Source: Bryobacter sp044376335 (lineage in GTDB: Bacteria > Acidobacteriota > Terriglobia > Bryobacterales > Bryobacteraceae). Taken from it: a stretch of 14,040 nt of DNA. Numbering within the stretch: the first letter of the stretch is position 1; each line of letters starts with the position of its first letter. Shown here piece after piece: positions 1-7,172 of this stretch. The stretch is from assembly GCA_044376335.1 (NCBI GenBank), contig JBIPMY010000135.1, forward strand, positions 1 to 14,040. The letters are read 5' to 3'. The notes beneath the pieces are model-generated. The model was not told where the DNA came from, did no database searches, and worked only from the letters and a program-made list of their open reading frames with translations. Both the position numbers and the translations under genes were made by a program.

Positions 1-1
1 C

Positions 2-124
2 GATGTGATCCACGGCTATACGGAGATCTTTGCCCGTCAACTGCGAGATCGGGGCTTTGATGCTTCGGCACCTGCAAGCGCTCGCACGCGAAATTCCGAA
101 GAGGAGTCGGTCCAGGCAGAATGA
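2..124 (+). CDS. Ligase-associated DNA exonuclease, C-terminal end (partial)
   Basis: An open frame enters from the left edge and stops at TGA 122-124, giving the last 40 residues of a protein whose body lies outside the window. The visible part begins DVIHGYTEIFARQLRDRGFD. It resembles the C-terminal tail of the metallo-beta-lactamase/beta-CASP exonucleases found beside bacterial ATP-dependent ligases, which typically carry an HG motif followed by a conserved L/R-rich helix. No catalytic residues are in view, so the call rests on this tail and on position: its stop overlaps the ligase start as ATGA (121-124), the usual order in this cassette. The last 17 residues or so are Ser/Glu-rich and probably disordered. 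The family is thought to trim 3' or 5' DNA ends before ligation. The family call is fairly sure; the exact polarity of the nuclease cannot be judged here. Confidence 0.8.
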   Translation, partial: DVIHGYTEIFARQLRDRGFDASAPASARTRNSEEESVQAE

Positions 125-1746
125 ACGGCTCGATGGACGAACTGGCGCGAATCCTCGATCAGATTGCCAACACCTCAAGCCGGAATCGCAAGGTGAAGCT
201 TTTGGCCGCCTGGCTGAGCGAGCAAAGCAACGCGGATTTGAGGCGTGCTGTTGGCTTCATGAGTGGGCAGCCAGTTTCGGGCGTGGGCGAAAAGAAGATG
301 AGTATCGGACGATCGGTGCTGCGGGATGCGGCATTGCTGGCTACCGGTATCGACGCCGAGCTATTTCGCTTTTGTCAGCGCGAAGTAGGGGATACCAGTG
401 AGACGATCAGTCTGCTTTTGCATGGCAAGACTACGGATGCTCCCATGAGTCTGGAAGCGGCAGAGGCTTGCTACATGCGGTTGTTTGCGGCTCGCAGGGC
501 TGAAGACAAAGCGGCGATTTTGGCTGAGGCGGTCCGCCGGCAGAATCGGCTCACCACGAAGTATTTCCTGAAAGTGATCACGGGTAGCTTTCGCATTGGC
601 TTGCAGCAAAAGCTGGTGGAAGAAGCGATTGCCGAATCCTGCGGAGTTGCCATAGCTGCTGTGCGCGCTGCGTCCAATCGGGCCGGAGATCTTTCGGAGG
701 TTGCCGTCTGCGCAAGGCAAAACCTCCTGCATACACTCGAGGCGCGGCTCTTTCATCCCATGGAATTTATGCTGGCCCGGTCTTTCGATGAAGCCGCTGA
801 ATTGCCAGCGGCAAACGATTGGTTTGTAGAGGATAAATTCGACGGCATTCGGAGCCAGGTTCACTTTGAACACGGCAAGGTGGCAATCTTCACTCGCGGT
901 CTGGAAGATACAACGAAAGCGTTTCCTGAGATTGCTGCGGCCTTTGCCAGAATCGGTGGCAGCGGGATTGTGGACGGAGAAGTGCTGGCCTGGCAGAATG
1001 ACCGGGCTCTCAATTTCACGGTGCTGCAAACGCGGCTGGCACGCAAGAAGGTGAGCGAAAAGTTGATCGCTGAGGTTCCGGTTGCCTTTATTGCTTACGA
1101 CCTTTTGTACCGGGACAGAGAACTTCTGCTGGACATGCCGATTGAGCTGCGGCGGCAGCGGCTGGAAGCTCTTTTTGAGGGCGAGTCCTTGCCGCTGCTG
1201 ATCTCTGCACAACGGCGTTTGGATCTGGCTGAGAACATCGAGGAGACTTTCCAGCAGGCTCGCAGTCGAGGTAACGAAGGGCTTCTGCTCAAACGTGCAG
1301 GAAGTCTTTATGAATCGGGCAGGCGCAGTTCGAACTGGCTCAAGGTGAAGCGCGCGTATGCCAGTCTTGATGTTGTAGTGACTGCGGCAGAGCAGGGCAG
1401 TGGGCGACGTGCCACAATGCTGAGCGACTACACATTTGCCGTGCGGGATGGCGAGCGCTTTCTGAATGTGGGCAAGGCCTATTCAGGCCTTACGGATGAT
1501 GAAATTCGTGAACTCACCAAGGTCTTTCGCTCCATTGCCAAAGAGCGATTCGGAAGAGTAACGCTGGTTGAGCCGCAAGTGGTTCTGGAAGTGGCCTTTG
1601 ACGGCTTGCAGAAAAGCCCGCGTCATAAGAGTGGTTTTGCCTTGCGGTTTCCCCGGATCCTTCGTTGGCGCAAAGACAAGAAGGCAGAAGATGCCGACAC
1701 GCTCGATCAAGTGAAGGAGCTTTATGAGCGTTCGCTTGCGCAATAA
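121..1746 (+). CDS. ATP-dependent DNA ligase (ligase-associated repair cassette)
   Basis: This 541-residue protein seals DNA nicks using ATP through a covalent ligase-AMP intermediate. An N-terminal DNA-binding domain spans about residues 10-195. The adenylation domain follows at about 210-415. It contains motif I, EDKFDGIR, with the nucleotidyl lysine at K239; motif III as VDGEVLAW; motif IV as EGLLLK at 386-391; and motif V as WLKVK at 406-410. An OB-fold tail (about 420-530) holds GKAYSGLTDDEI and a late RFPR motif. The length fits the bacterial ligase group that travels with Lhr-Core, an MBL exonuclease and a phosphoesterase; the NHEJ ligase LigD normally has extra domains. The start at 121 overlaps the exonuclease stop as ATGA. 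GAGGAG at 101-106 is 14 bases upstream, somewhat far for a ribosome site, so coupling probably helps. A second in-frame ATG at 133 is possible. All catalytic motifs look intact. Confidence 0.96.
   Translation: MNGSMDELARILDQIANTSSRNRKVKLLAAWLSEQSNADLRRAVGFMSGQPVSGVGEKKMSIGRSVLRDAALLATGIDAELFRFCQREVGDTSETISLLLHGKTTDAPMSLEAAEACYMRLFAARRAEDKAAILAEAVRRQNRLTTKYFLKVITGSFRIGLQQKLVEEAIAESCGVAIAAVRAASNRAGDLSEVAVCARQNLLHTLEARLFHPMEFMLARSFDEAAELPAANDWFVEDKFDGIRSQVHFEHGKVAIFTRGLEDTTKAFPEIAAAFARIGGSGIVDGEVLAWQNDRALNFTVLQTRLARKKVSEKLIAEVPVAFIAYDLLYRDRELLLDMPIELRRQRLEALFEGESLPLLISAQRRLDLAENIEETFQQARSRGNEGLLLKRAGSLYESGRRSSNWLKVKRAYASLDVVVTAAEQGSGRRATMLSDYTFAVRDGERFLNVGKAYSGLTDDEIRELTKVFRSIAKERFGRVTLVEPQVVLEVAFDGLQKSPRHKSGFALRFPRILRWRKDKKAEDADTLDQVKELYERSLAQ
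1714..1719 (+). promoter_or_regulatory. Ribosome binding site for the helicase gene
   Basis: AAGGAG lies inside the last codons of the ligase gene, 4 bases before the ATG at 1724. It is one of the clearest Shine-Dalgarno matches in the window and supports 1724 as the helicase start despite the 23-base overlap with the ligase. Confidence 0.7.
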
Positions 1747-4246
1747 GCTTTACCCTCCGTTGGCCGAATGGTTTGCCCATAGATTCCCTGGCTTCAGCGA
1801 GATTCAAAAGCTGGCACTGCCGCACACGCTCAAGTCTGAGAACACGCTGATCCTGGCACCTACCGGGAGTGGCAAGACCCTGGCTGCTTTTCTGAGCGCG
1901 CTTTCGGCATTGGGGAAACTCGCATCGAAGAACAAGCTTGAGAATGCTACTTATGTGGTTTATGTTTCTCCACTACGAAGCCTCAATCGGGATATCGATC
2001 GCAATCTCAGAGCGCCGCTTGAGGCCCTGAATCAGAGTCTGCCAGCAGCGCAGCGGATTCGTCAGGAGACGCGCACAGGGGACACTTCGCTTAGCGACCG
2101 GCAGAAGATGAACAAGCTTAAGCCACATCTTCTGTTAACCACCCCGGAGAGCTTGAGCAGCCTGCTAAGCCAGGCACAATGGCGGGACGGATTTCGGCCT
2201 CTGTGCGTCATCGTCGACGAGATTCACAGCTTTTGTGAATCCAAGCGTGGCAGCCTTCTTGCGATTAGTCTGGAGCGGCTGGAGGCACGCGGCAAGAAGC
2301 CGATGCAGCGCATCGGTTTGAGTGCGACGGCTGCGCCGGTTGAGGCAGTGGCTCGTTTGCTGGCAGGCCGCCGGAGTTGTGCCATTACTCAGGCGATGAC
2401 GCAAAGGGTGCATCGTTTGGAAATTGCTCCTGTGCCTGATGAGACAACGTTGCCGGCAGCAGGCTTCAATCCCTATCGTGTTGCTCATGTGGTGGCGGAT
2501 CTGGTGGGGCGTGCGAAGTGTTCGCTCGTCTTCACACAAACCAGAAGCGCTGCAGAGAGGCTTGGGCTGGCGCTGAAAGTGTTGCTTCCCGATATTGATG
2601 ACGACATCGAAGTTCATCATGCTTCGCTCGACCGGGAGAAGCGGCTTTGGGTAGAAGACCAACTGGCAGAGGGTAAGCTGCGCGCGGTGGTGTGCTCTTC
2701 AAGCCTTGAGATGGGCGTGGACTTTGCGGGAGTCGATCAGGTGCTTCTGCTGGGAGCACCGCGCGGGGTGAGCCGGGCGCTGCAGCGTCTGGGCCGCGGC
2801 GGGCATAGGATTGGTGGCCATGCCGTTGGCGCGCTGGTGCCGCTGAGTCTGCCCGACCTGCTCGAGTGCATTGCGATTCGCGCTGCGGTGAAGGCGGGCC
2901 GGCTGGACCAGTTGAAGATGCCTGAGGCTCCGCTCGATGTGCTGGCTCAGGCATTGCTTGGCCTGGCAGTGGAGCGCGAGCATTCGCTGGAAGAAGCTTA
3001 CGAGCTGATACAACGCGCGGGCCCTTTTCAGAATCTGAAGCGCGAGGATTTCGATGCTGTGCTGCACTATCTTGCCGGCAGCGGAGCCGTGCTGGGACAG
3101 AATGCCGAGTATGGCAAGATCAAAGTTCGGGACGGCAAATTTTGTGTTGCCAATCGCAGGGTTGCGCGTGCCTATTACCAAAACATTGGAACGATCAGCG
3201 ATGACTTTGCCGTCAGGGTTGTGAACCGGAACCAGCATCGGCTGGGAGAAGTTGAAGAGAGCTTCCTTACCGCTTTGCAGCCAGGGGAAGCCTTTGTAAT
3301 CGGTGGCAAAAGCGTTGTGGTGAAGCGCTTTCACGCGAATGTTGCAGTGGTTGAGGCAGCCAAGGGGGAACGGGTGCGGACGCCGCGCTGGATGGGTGGC
3401 AAGATGAGCCTGACTGCTCGTCTGGCTGAAGAGGAATTGCGGCTGCGACGCAGCCTGCGGGCCGCGCATGAGTCGGGCGGAAGTCGCGAATGCGCGCGGG
3501 TACTTGAGTCGGAGTGGGGTGTCACTGCCTCGATTGCGCAGAGGGTGGTTGACTACCTCGACAGGCAGTATCTGGCGACGCCGCTGCCTGTGGATTGCCC
3601 GGTGCTGGTGGAGCGTGTGCCCAGCCAGCGGTCTCTCATTTACCTCTTTCATCACGTGGCTGGGCGCAGTGTGAATCGTTCGATGATCTGGACCTTGAGC
3701 CACCGGCTTGGCGAAGAATTCGGCTCGATGGTGGGGAACTTTGACGATCATAGTTTCTTGCTGAGCTTTGGGGCCAAACGCGCGCCCGATGCAGAGCGGC
3801 TGCGTGCTGTCTTCAACCCGGAAAACTTTGAGTGTGATCTGGAAGCTGCGCTCGACAAGACAGAATTGCTGGGCTCCAAGTTTCGCCCCATCTGCGAAAC
3901 CGGTCAACTGATGGCTCGACGCAACGCCAGCAATCCGGGATCGCAGAAGCGTGCTTCAAGTTGGAGTGGCCGTCTGCTCTTTGAGACCTTTCGGCGCTAT
4001 GAGCCGAATCATCCGTTGTTGAGAGAGGCGATTCGCGAGGTGTTGGAGGATGATCTTGATGGTGCTGCGGCCTGCCGTGCGGCAGCTCGGATTTTTGTCG
4101 ACCCGTGGGAGGTTTATGATCTGGAGCGCCCAAGCCCTTTTGCCATTCCGCTCTTTTCTGGCTTCAACCGGGAAGCATTGATTGCCCAGGATCCAGACAA
4201 GGCCCTGGATGAAATTGTTGCCGGAATGTACGAAGAATGGAACTGA
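1724..4246 (+). CDS. Ligase-associated DEXH-box helicase (Lhr-Core family)
   Basis: This 840-residue superfamily 2 helicase belongs to the Lhr-Core group, whose studied members are ATP-driven 3'-to-5' translocases that unwind DNA or RNA:DNA duplexes. RecA domain 1 holds the Walker A motif APTGSGKT at 45-52 (K51), motif Ia near YVSPLRSLNRD, the Walker B box DEIH at 165-168 and motif III LSATA near 199-203. RecA domain 2 holds SLVFTQTRSAAERLG near 267, SSSLEMGVDF near 325 and motif VI QRLGRGGHR at 354-362, with the arginine fingers. The remaining 450 residues match the winged-helix and beta-barrel core of Lhr proteins and contain the GKSVVVKRFH and TPRWMGGKM stretches. The length is that of the ligase-associated subgroup, without the extra C-terminal half of full-length E. 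coli-type Lhr. The gene overlaps the ligase by 23 bases and pdeM by 10, so it sits in the middle of one operon. Confidence 0.95.
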   Translation: MSVRLRNKLYPPLAEWFAHRFPGFSEIQKLALPHTLKSENTLILAPTGSGKTLAAFLSALSALGKLASKNKLENATYVVYVSPLRSLNRDIDRNLRAPLEALNQSLPAAQRIRQETRTGDTSLSDRQKMNKLKPHLLLTTPESLSSLLSQAQWRDGFRPLCVIVDEIHSFCESKRGSLLAISLERLEARGKKPMQRIGLSATAAPVEAVARLLAGRRSCAITQAMTQRVHRLEIAPVPDETTLPAAGFNPYRVAHVVADLVGRAKCSLVFTQTRSAAERLGLALKVLLPDIDDDIEVHHASLDREKRLWVEDQLAEGKLRAVVCSSSLEMGVDFAGVDQVLLLGAPRGVSRALQRLGRGGHRIGGHAVGALVPLSLPDLLECIAIRAAVKAGRLDQLKMPEAPLDVLAQALLGLAVEREHSLEEAYELIQRAGPFQNLKREDFDAVLHYLAGSGAVLGQNAEYGKIKVRDGKFCVANRRVARAYYQNIGTISDDFAVRVVNRNQHRLGEVEESFLTALQPGEAFVIGGKSVVVKRFHANVAVVEAAKGERVRTPRWMGGKMSLTARLAEEELRLRRSLRAAHESGGSRECARVLESEWGVTASIAQRVVDYLDRQYLATPLPVDCPVLVERVPSQRSLIYLFHHVAGRSVNRSMIWTLSHRLGEEFGSMVGNFDDHSFLLSFGAKRAPDAERLRAVFNPENFECDLEAALDKTELLGSKFRPICETGQLMARRNASNPGSQKRASSWSGRLLFETFRRYEPNHPLLREAIREVLEDDLDGAAACRAAARIFVDPWEVYDLERPSPFAIPLFSGFNREALIAQDPDKALDEIVAGMYEEWN

Positions 4247-4944
4247 GTATCGAGATCGCCCCAGGCCGGATTGCTCATGGCAGTGGAGCCTTGTTTCTGC
4301 TTGAGAGCCGCACACTGATGATTGCCGATGCGCATCTCGGTTATGGTTTTGCGCAGCGGCGGCGAGGCCAGCTTGGGCCTACCACCGACGGTGGAATCCT
4401 CGACAGACTGCAAGCTGTTCTCGATTTCTTTGAACCATCTGAAACGGTGTTTCTTGGCGATACGGTTCATGCCCCCAGCCCGATGGCGGCAGAGCGGGAG
4501 TTTATCGAAAGCGTTTTGCGATCCATTCTTGAGAAGAGCAAGGTTCGCATCGTGCAAGGCAATCATGACCGTGCTGTTGTGCGCGATTTCGGGCATCTGC
4601 CGATTGAGGTGGCCCCGTCCTGGCGGGAAGGGAATTTGCTTGGCCTTCATGGGGACCGCTTGCACCTGGAGCTTCCCGATGCCGGGCATTACCTGCTTGG
4701 GCATCTACACCCTGCTATCAACTTGCGTGATGATGCTGGCGTGAATCGACGGGTTCCTGCATTTCTCGTGAGCAGGACAGCCACGGTATTGCCAGCATTC
4801 TCGCCTTTTGCGGCCGGGATGGATGTATCGAAAACAAGCTTGCCAAAAGAGGTGAAGGCCATTCTGGGCCGGCACGAAATCTATGTGGCTACAGGCCGGC
4901 AGGTGGCCTTGTTGCCGGCTAAAGCCAACCGAAGCGGTCGATGA
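4237..4944 (+). CDS. pdeM: Ligase-associated metallophosphoesterase PdeM
   Basis: This 235-residue calcineurin-like phosphoesterase is the fourth member of the cassette. Studied relatives are metal-dependent DNA endonucleases. The two-metal site is complete: DAH at 31-33, GDTVH at 74-78, GNHD at 108-111, LHGD at 137-140 and GHLHP at 155-159. The start at 4237 lies within the last codons of the helicase, ten bases before that gene's end, so coupling is likely. There is only a poor GAAG Shine-Dalgarno match. The last eight codons run opposite the last codons of cbiO. The DAHLGYG and LGHLHP stretches are typical of PdeM and not of general phosphodiesterases. The physiological substrate is inferred from relatives. 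Confidence 0.93.
   Translation: MELSIEIAPGRIAHGSGALFLLESRTLMIADAHLGYGFAQRRRGQLGPTTDGGILDRLQAVLDFFEPSETVFLGDTVHAPSPMAAEREFIESVLRSILEKSKVRIVQGNHDRAVVRDFGHLPIEVAPSWREGNLLGLHGDRLHLELPDAGHYLLGHLHPAINLRDDAGVNRRVPAFLVSRTATVLPAFSPFAAGMDVSKTSLPKEVKAILGRHEIYVATGRQVALLPAKANRSGR
4895..4919 (-). terminator. Possible hairpin at the end of cbiO, inside pdeM
   Basis: GCCGGCA (4895-4901) and TGCCGGC (4913-4919) form a perfect 7-bp stem with an 11-base loop. On the minus strand the stem begins at the last base of the cbiO stop codon. No T-run follows on that strand, so it is not a textbook intrinsic terminator. It may slow polymerase or protect the 3' end of the cbi transcript. It lies inside the coding sequence of pdeM, and a related GGCCGGCA occurs at 4867-4874, so the repeat could simply reflect codon use. 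Confidence 0.3.
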
Positions 4945-5596
4945 TTTCTCTGGTGGGACCTTCCGCTACTATCTGCCCCTTCTCAAAGAAGACTGCTCTT
5001 GTTGTGGTTTCAATGGCAAACCTTGAATCATGCGTGATGATGATTTTTGCCATCGACTGGCGATTGAGCATCTGACTGAGACTGCGGATTCCGGGCGGGT
5101 CGAGGAAGGTGGTGGGCTCGTCGAGGATCAGTACTTCAGGCTCCATCAGGAGGACGCCTCCAAGCGCGGCCCGGCGTTTTTCTCCAGCGCTGAGATGGAA
5201 GGGATTTCTCCCGGCATAGGCTTCGAGGTTAAGGCTCTCGATCATCTGCATGGCACGCTGTCTAGCTTCTTCAACGGCGACGCCTTGATTGAGCAAGCCA
5301 AACATGACGTCTTCGAGAACAGTTGGCAGAAACAACTGATTCTCGGCAGACTGAAAGACGAAGCCGACCTTGCGGCGCACCGCCTCCAGCGTGTGGCTCT
5401 CCACGCGGATGCCGTCGATTTCGATCTCGCCCTGCCCCTGCAGGATACCGTTCAGGTGGAGGGCAAAGGTGGTCTTGCCAGAGCCATTGGTCCCGAGCAA
5501 GGCGACGCTTTCGCCGCTGCTCTGTGTATAGTTGATTCCACGCAGAACAGGCCCTGAGTCTGAGTACTGATAGCGCAACTCGGATACGCGGATCAC
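4919..5596 (-). CDS. cbiO: ECF cobalt/nickel transporter ATP-binding protein CbiO
   Basis: This 225-residue ABC ATPase powers metal import together with CbiQ and CbiM at the inner membrane. Counting from the chosen start, it shows Walker A GTNGSGKT (K41), a Q-loop FQSAENQLF (Q82), the signature LSAGE at 135-139 followed by KRRAAL, Walker B VLILDEPT (D159, E160) and the H-loop in ITHD (H189). FQ..ENQ..PTVLEDV is typical of the ECF A-subunit branch. The start is GTG at 5596-5594, giving MIRVSELRYQY, the usual CbiO opening. It overlaps the cbiQ stop as GTGA and has AAGGTGG five bases upstream. A GTG three codons earlier (5605) is possible but would sit inside that ribosome site. The gene ends tail to tail with pdeM, overlapping it by 26 bases. 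Confidence 0.94.
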   Translation of the reverse strand: MIRVSELRYQYSDSGPVLRGINYTQSSGESVALLGTNGSGKTTFALHLNGILQGQGEIEIDGIRVESHTLEAVRRKVGFVFQSAENQLFLPTVLEDVMFGLLNQGVAVEEARQRAMQMIESLNLEAYAGRNPFHLSAGEKRRAALGGVLLMEPEVLILDEPTTFLDPPGIRSLSQMLNRQSMAKIIITHDSRFAIETTTRAVFFEKGQIVAEGPTREIIDRFGWL

Positions 5597-6240
5597 AATG
5601 CCCACCTTAAGCCCGCGATTCCCGCGAGGCCCACGACGAGAGTGAGGCTATCTGCGGTGCGCCATTGCATTGGGTAGAGCCGGGGAAGCCTGCCGCTGAA
5701 GCCGCGGGCCAGCATCGCATTGTGGATTCCGGTGGAGCGCTCGAGGCTTCGAACAAAAAGCATGCCGAGGCTTGAGGCCGCAATCAGCTTGCTTTGTGCC
5801 GCACCCCGGCACAAGGCTGCCAGGCGCATTGCATCGGCCTCAGCTCGAAGTACTTCGAGGTAGCGCATGAGAAATTCGGTGACGATGATCAGGAACTTCG
5901 GCGCACCCAGACGCTCCATGGCTCGCAGCAGGTCTAGCGTGGAAACGAGTTTGGTTACGATCAAAACCGTGAGGATCGAAATGTAGCTTCGCAGCAGAAA
6001 GAATACGGCCTGTGCTGTGTTGCCGCGCAGCAGTGCAACAGCAGCAATTGCGAAAGAGAAAGGCAGCACGTACGCGGCCTGGGCCAGGAGGTCGGCTTTG
6101 GGCAGCGGGCTGAAGATCAGCAGGATCACGGGCAGAATACACATCAGGGCCAGGAGCAGATTCTGCCCCGGGCTGAGTGAAGACAGTGCAACCAGATAGG
6201 CGAGCAACAAGAGCAGGGCACAGCGAGGATCCAGCTTCAT
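5593..6240 (-). CDS. cbiQ: ECF cobalt/nickel transporter transmembrane protein CbiQ
   Basis: This 215-residue integral membrane protein is the T-component that couples ATP hydrolysis by CbiO to movement of the metal-binding subunit. Hydrophobic segments lie near residues 7-23, 27-45, 52-71, 78-98 and 199-213. Between them is the cytoplasmic coupling region with the two arginine motifs of EcfT/CbiQ proteins, AMRLAALCRG at 137-146 and AMLARGFSGRLP at 175-186. The frame stays open upstream to 6342, but that would overlap cbiM by 100 bases. ATG 6240-6238, giving MKLDPRCALLLLLAY, leaves only two bases after the cbiM stop and matches the family start. It is slightly shorter than typical CbiQ (roughly 230-260). 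There is no strong ribosome site, so it is probably coupled to cbiM. Its stop overlaps the cbiO start by 4 bases. Confidence 0.92.
   Translation of the reverse strand: MKLDPRCALLLLLAYLVALSSLSPGQNLLLALMCILPVILLIFSPLPKADLLAQAAYVLPFSFAIAAVALLRGNTAQAVFFLLRSYISILTVLIVTKLVSTLDLLRAMERLGAPKFLIIVTEFLMRYLEVLRAEADAMRLAALCRGAAQSKLIAASSLGMLFVRSLERSTGIHNAMLARGFSGRLPRLYPMQWRTADSLTLVVGLAGIAGLRWAL
5602..5608 (-). promoter_or_regulatory. Ribosome binding site deciding the cbiO start
   Basis: On the minus strand AAGGTGG (one mismatch to AAGGAGG) is followed by five bases and then the GTG at 5596-5594. This favours that GTG over the one at 5605-5603, which overlaps the site itself. Confidence 0.6.
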
Positions 6241-6242
6241 GA

Positions 6243-7142
6243 CTACTGTTGCTGTCCGCGTGGAATCAGCTTGGAGAGCAGCAGACTCAGGCCGTAGACA
6301 AAAATCAAACCGGCAATTCCAGCAGCTGATTTTCGCATCCATTCGCCGTCAAATTTGCCCCATTCATAATCGGGCATGAGTGCCGCGAAGCTTGTGCCAT
6401 TGCCAGCGATGCCGGTTTGCTGTTGGAAGTATTCGAGGACATCTGGCGAGCTTGAGGCGAAGAAGACGCCGGTTAACATCACAACGATGCTTACGCCCAG
6501 AATCCAATACCGGTTTGGCCCGGTGACCGCAGCCGTGGGCGTGTTGCCTTCGAGTCTTTCGATCGCTTGCCATGCCGCAAGCGTCACTGCCCCTTCAATT
6601 GCGCCGGTGATGGTGAATAGCCCAAGGCAGAAGATCCAGAGCCCCTGACTCATCACGCCGCTGGATATGGATACTTGCCCCAGCGCGAGGATTGCAGACA
6701 GAAAGACTGAAAGTAGAGAGCCGATGAAGAGGCCAGTTCGCGGGTGGCCTGCCTGGGACAAAGTTTTGAATGGGAGCCAGGCTGCCCACACTCCGAGTAC
6801 TGCCATGTTGAAGACGTTGGCGGCCAGCGCAAGCACCCCACCATCCTGAAAAACCAGCGCCTGCACCAGCAGGATTGCCGTCATCGTGATGCTGGCGGCC
6901 CAGGGGCCGATCGTTGCAGCCAGCAGCGCTCCGCCCAGCAGATGGCCGCTTGCACCCGGGCCAACAGGGAAGTTCACCATTTGGGCTGCAAATACAAATG
7001 CGCCCAGCACACCTAATAAAGGAATGCGGTTTGCCTGCGTTGTCTCCTCCGCTTTCCTGGCCGAATAAATCACGCCAAGACAACTCGCGGCGCCAAATCC
7101 AGCCAGAATCGGAGCAGATAAAATTCCGTCCGGGATATGCAT
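6243..7142 (-). CDS. cbiM: ECF cobalt/nickel substrate-binding protein CbiM with CbiN/PDGLE-like C-terminus
   Basis: This 299-residue membrane protein is the metal-binding subunit of a cobalt or nickel importer. It opens with MHIPDG, whose free N-terminus and His2 bind metal in this family. It also has the conserved MVNFPVGPGASGHLLGG stretch with H67, the position of a further metal ligand in NikM/CbiM structures. About seven membrane segments fill residues 8-195. Residues 205-299 add two more hydrophobic segments (about 212-230 and 273-291), flanking SSPDVLE at 231-237. This resembles the SP-x-PDGLE signature of CbiN/PDGLE domains with V in place of G, so CbiM and a CbiN-like part appear fused and no separate cbiN is needed. 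Cobalt versus nickel cannot be decided from sequence. The ATG shares an ATGCAT palindrome with a possible start of the divergent PIG-L gene. No cobalamin riboswitch is visible upstream. No good ribosome site is seen. Confidence 0.93.
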   Translation of the reverse strand: MHIPDGILSAPILAGFGAASCLGVIYSARKAEETTQANRIPLLGVLGAFVFAAQMVNFPVGPGASGHLLGGALLAATIGPWAASITMTAILLVQALVFQDGGVLALAANVFNMAVLGVWAAWLPFKTLSQAGHPRTGLFIGSLLSVFLSAILALGQVSISSGVMSQGLWIFCLGLFTITGAIEGAVTLAAWQAIERLEGNTPTAAVTGPNRYWILGVSIVVMLTGVFFASSSPDVLEYFQQQTGIAGNGTSFAALMPDYEWGKFDGEWMRKSAAGIAGLIFVYGLSLLLSKLIPRGQQQ

Positions 7143-7172
7143 GAACTTGTTTCAAAGTTAACATGGCAGATC
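7143..7172. promoter_or_regulatory. Short divergent gap between cbiM and the PIG-L gene
   Basis: These 30 bases are the only non-coding space between two genes transcribed away from each other. I see no convincing -35/-10 pair facing either way here. TAAAAT at 7119-7124, inside cbiM, is a one-mismatch -10 candidate for the plus strand but has no matching -35 box. Promoters for one or both units must therefore lie inside the opposing coding sequence. Confidence 0.3.

Noticed and set aside
361..1212. A 283-codon minus-strand open frame within the ligase gene
   Set aside because: Antisense to the ligase catalytic core, no known motif and no promoter or ribosome site; a shadow frame.
2699..3907. 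A 402-codon open frame on the minus strand inside the helicase gene
   Set aside because: It lies fully antisense to a well-conserved helicase, has no recognisable domain, and its composition (rich in His, Gln, Arg, Pro) is typical of a mirrored frame in GC-rich DNA.
121..4944. The ligase cassette as a non-homologous end-joining (Ku/LigD) locus or a phage defence system
   Set aside because: No Ku gene, polymerase or LigD-type nuclease domain is present, and the gene set matches the known ligase-associated repair cassette instead.
6241..6342. A longer N-terminus for CbiQ starting at 6342
   Set aside because: It would overlap cbiM by 100 bases and adds a Cys-rich stretch not seen in CbiQ; the ATG at 6240, two bases after the cbiM stop, fits the family start.
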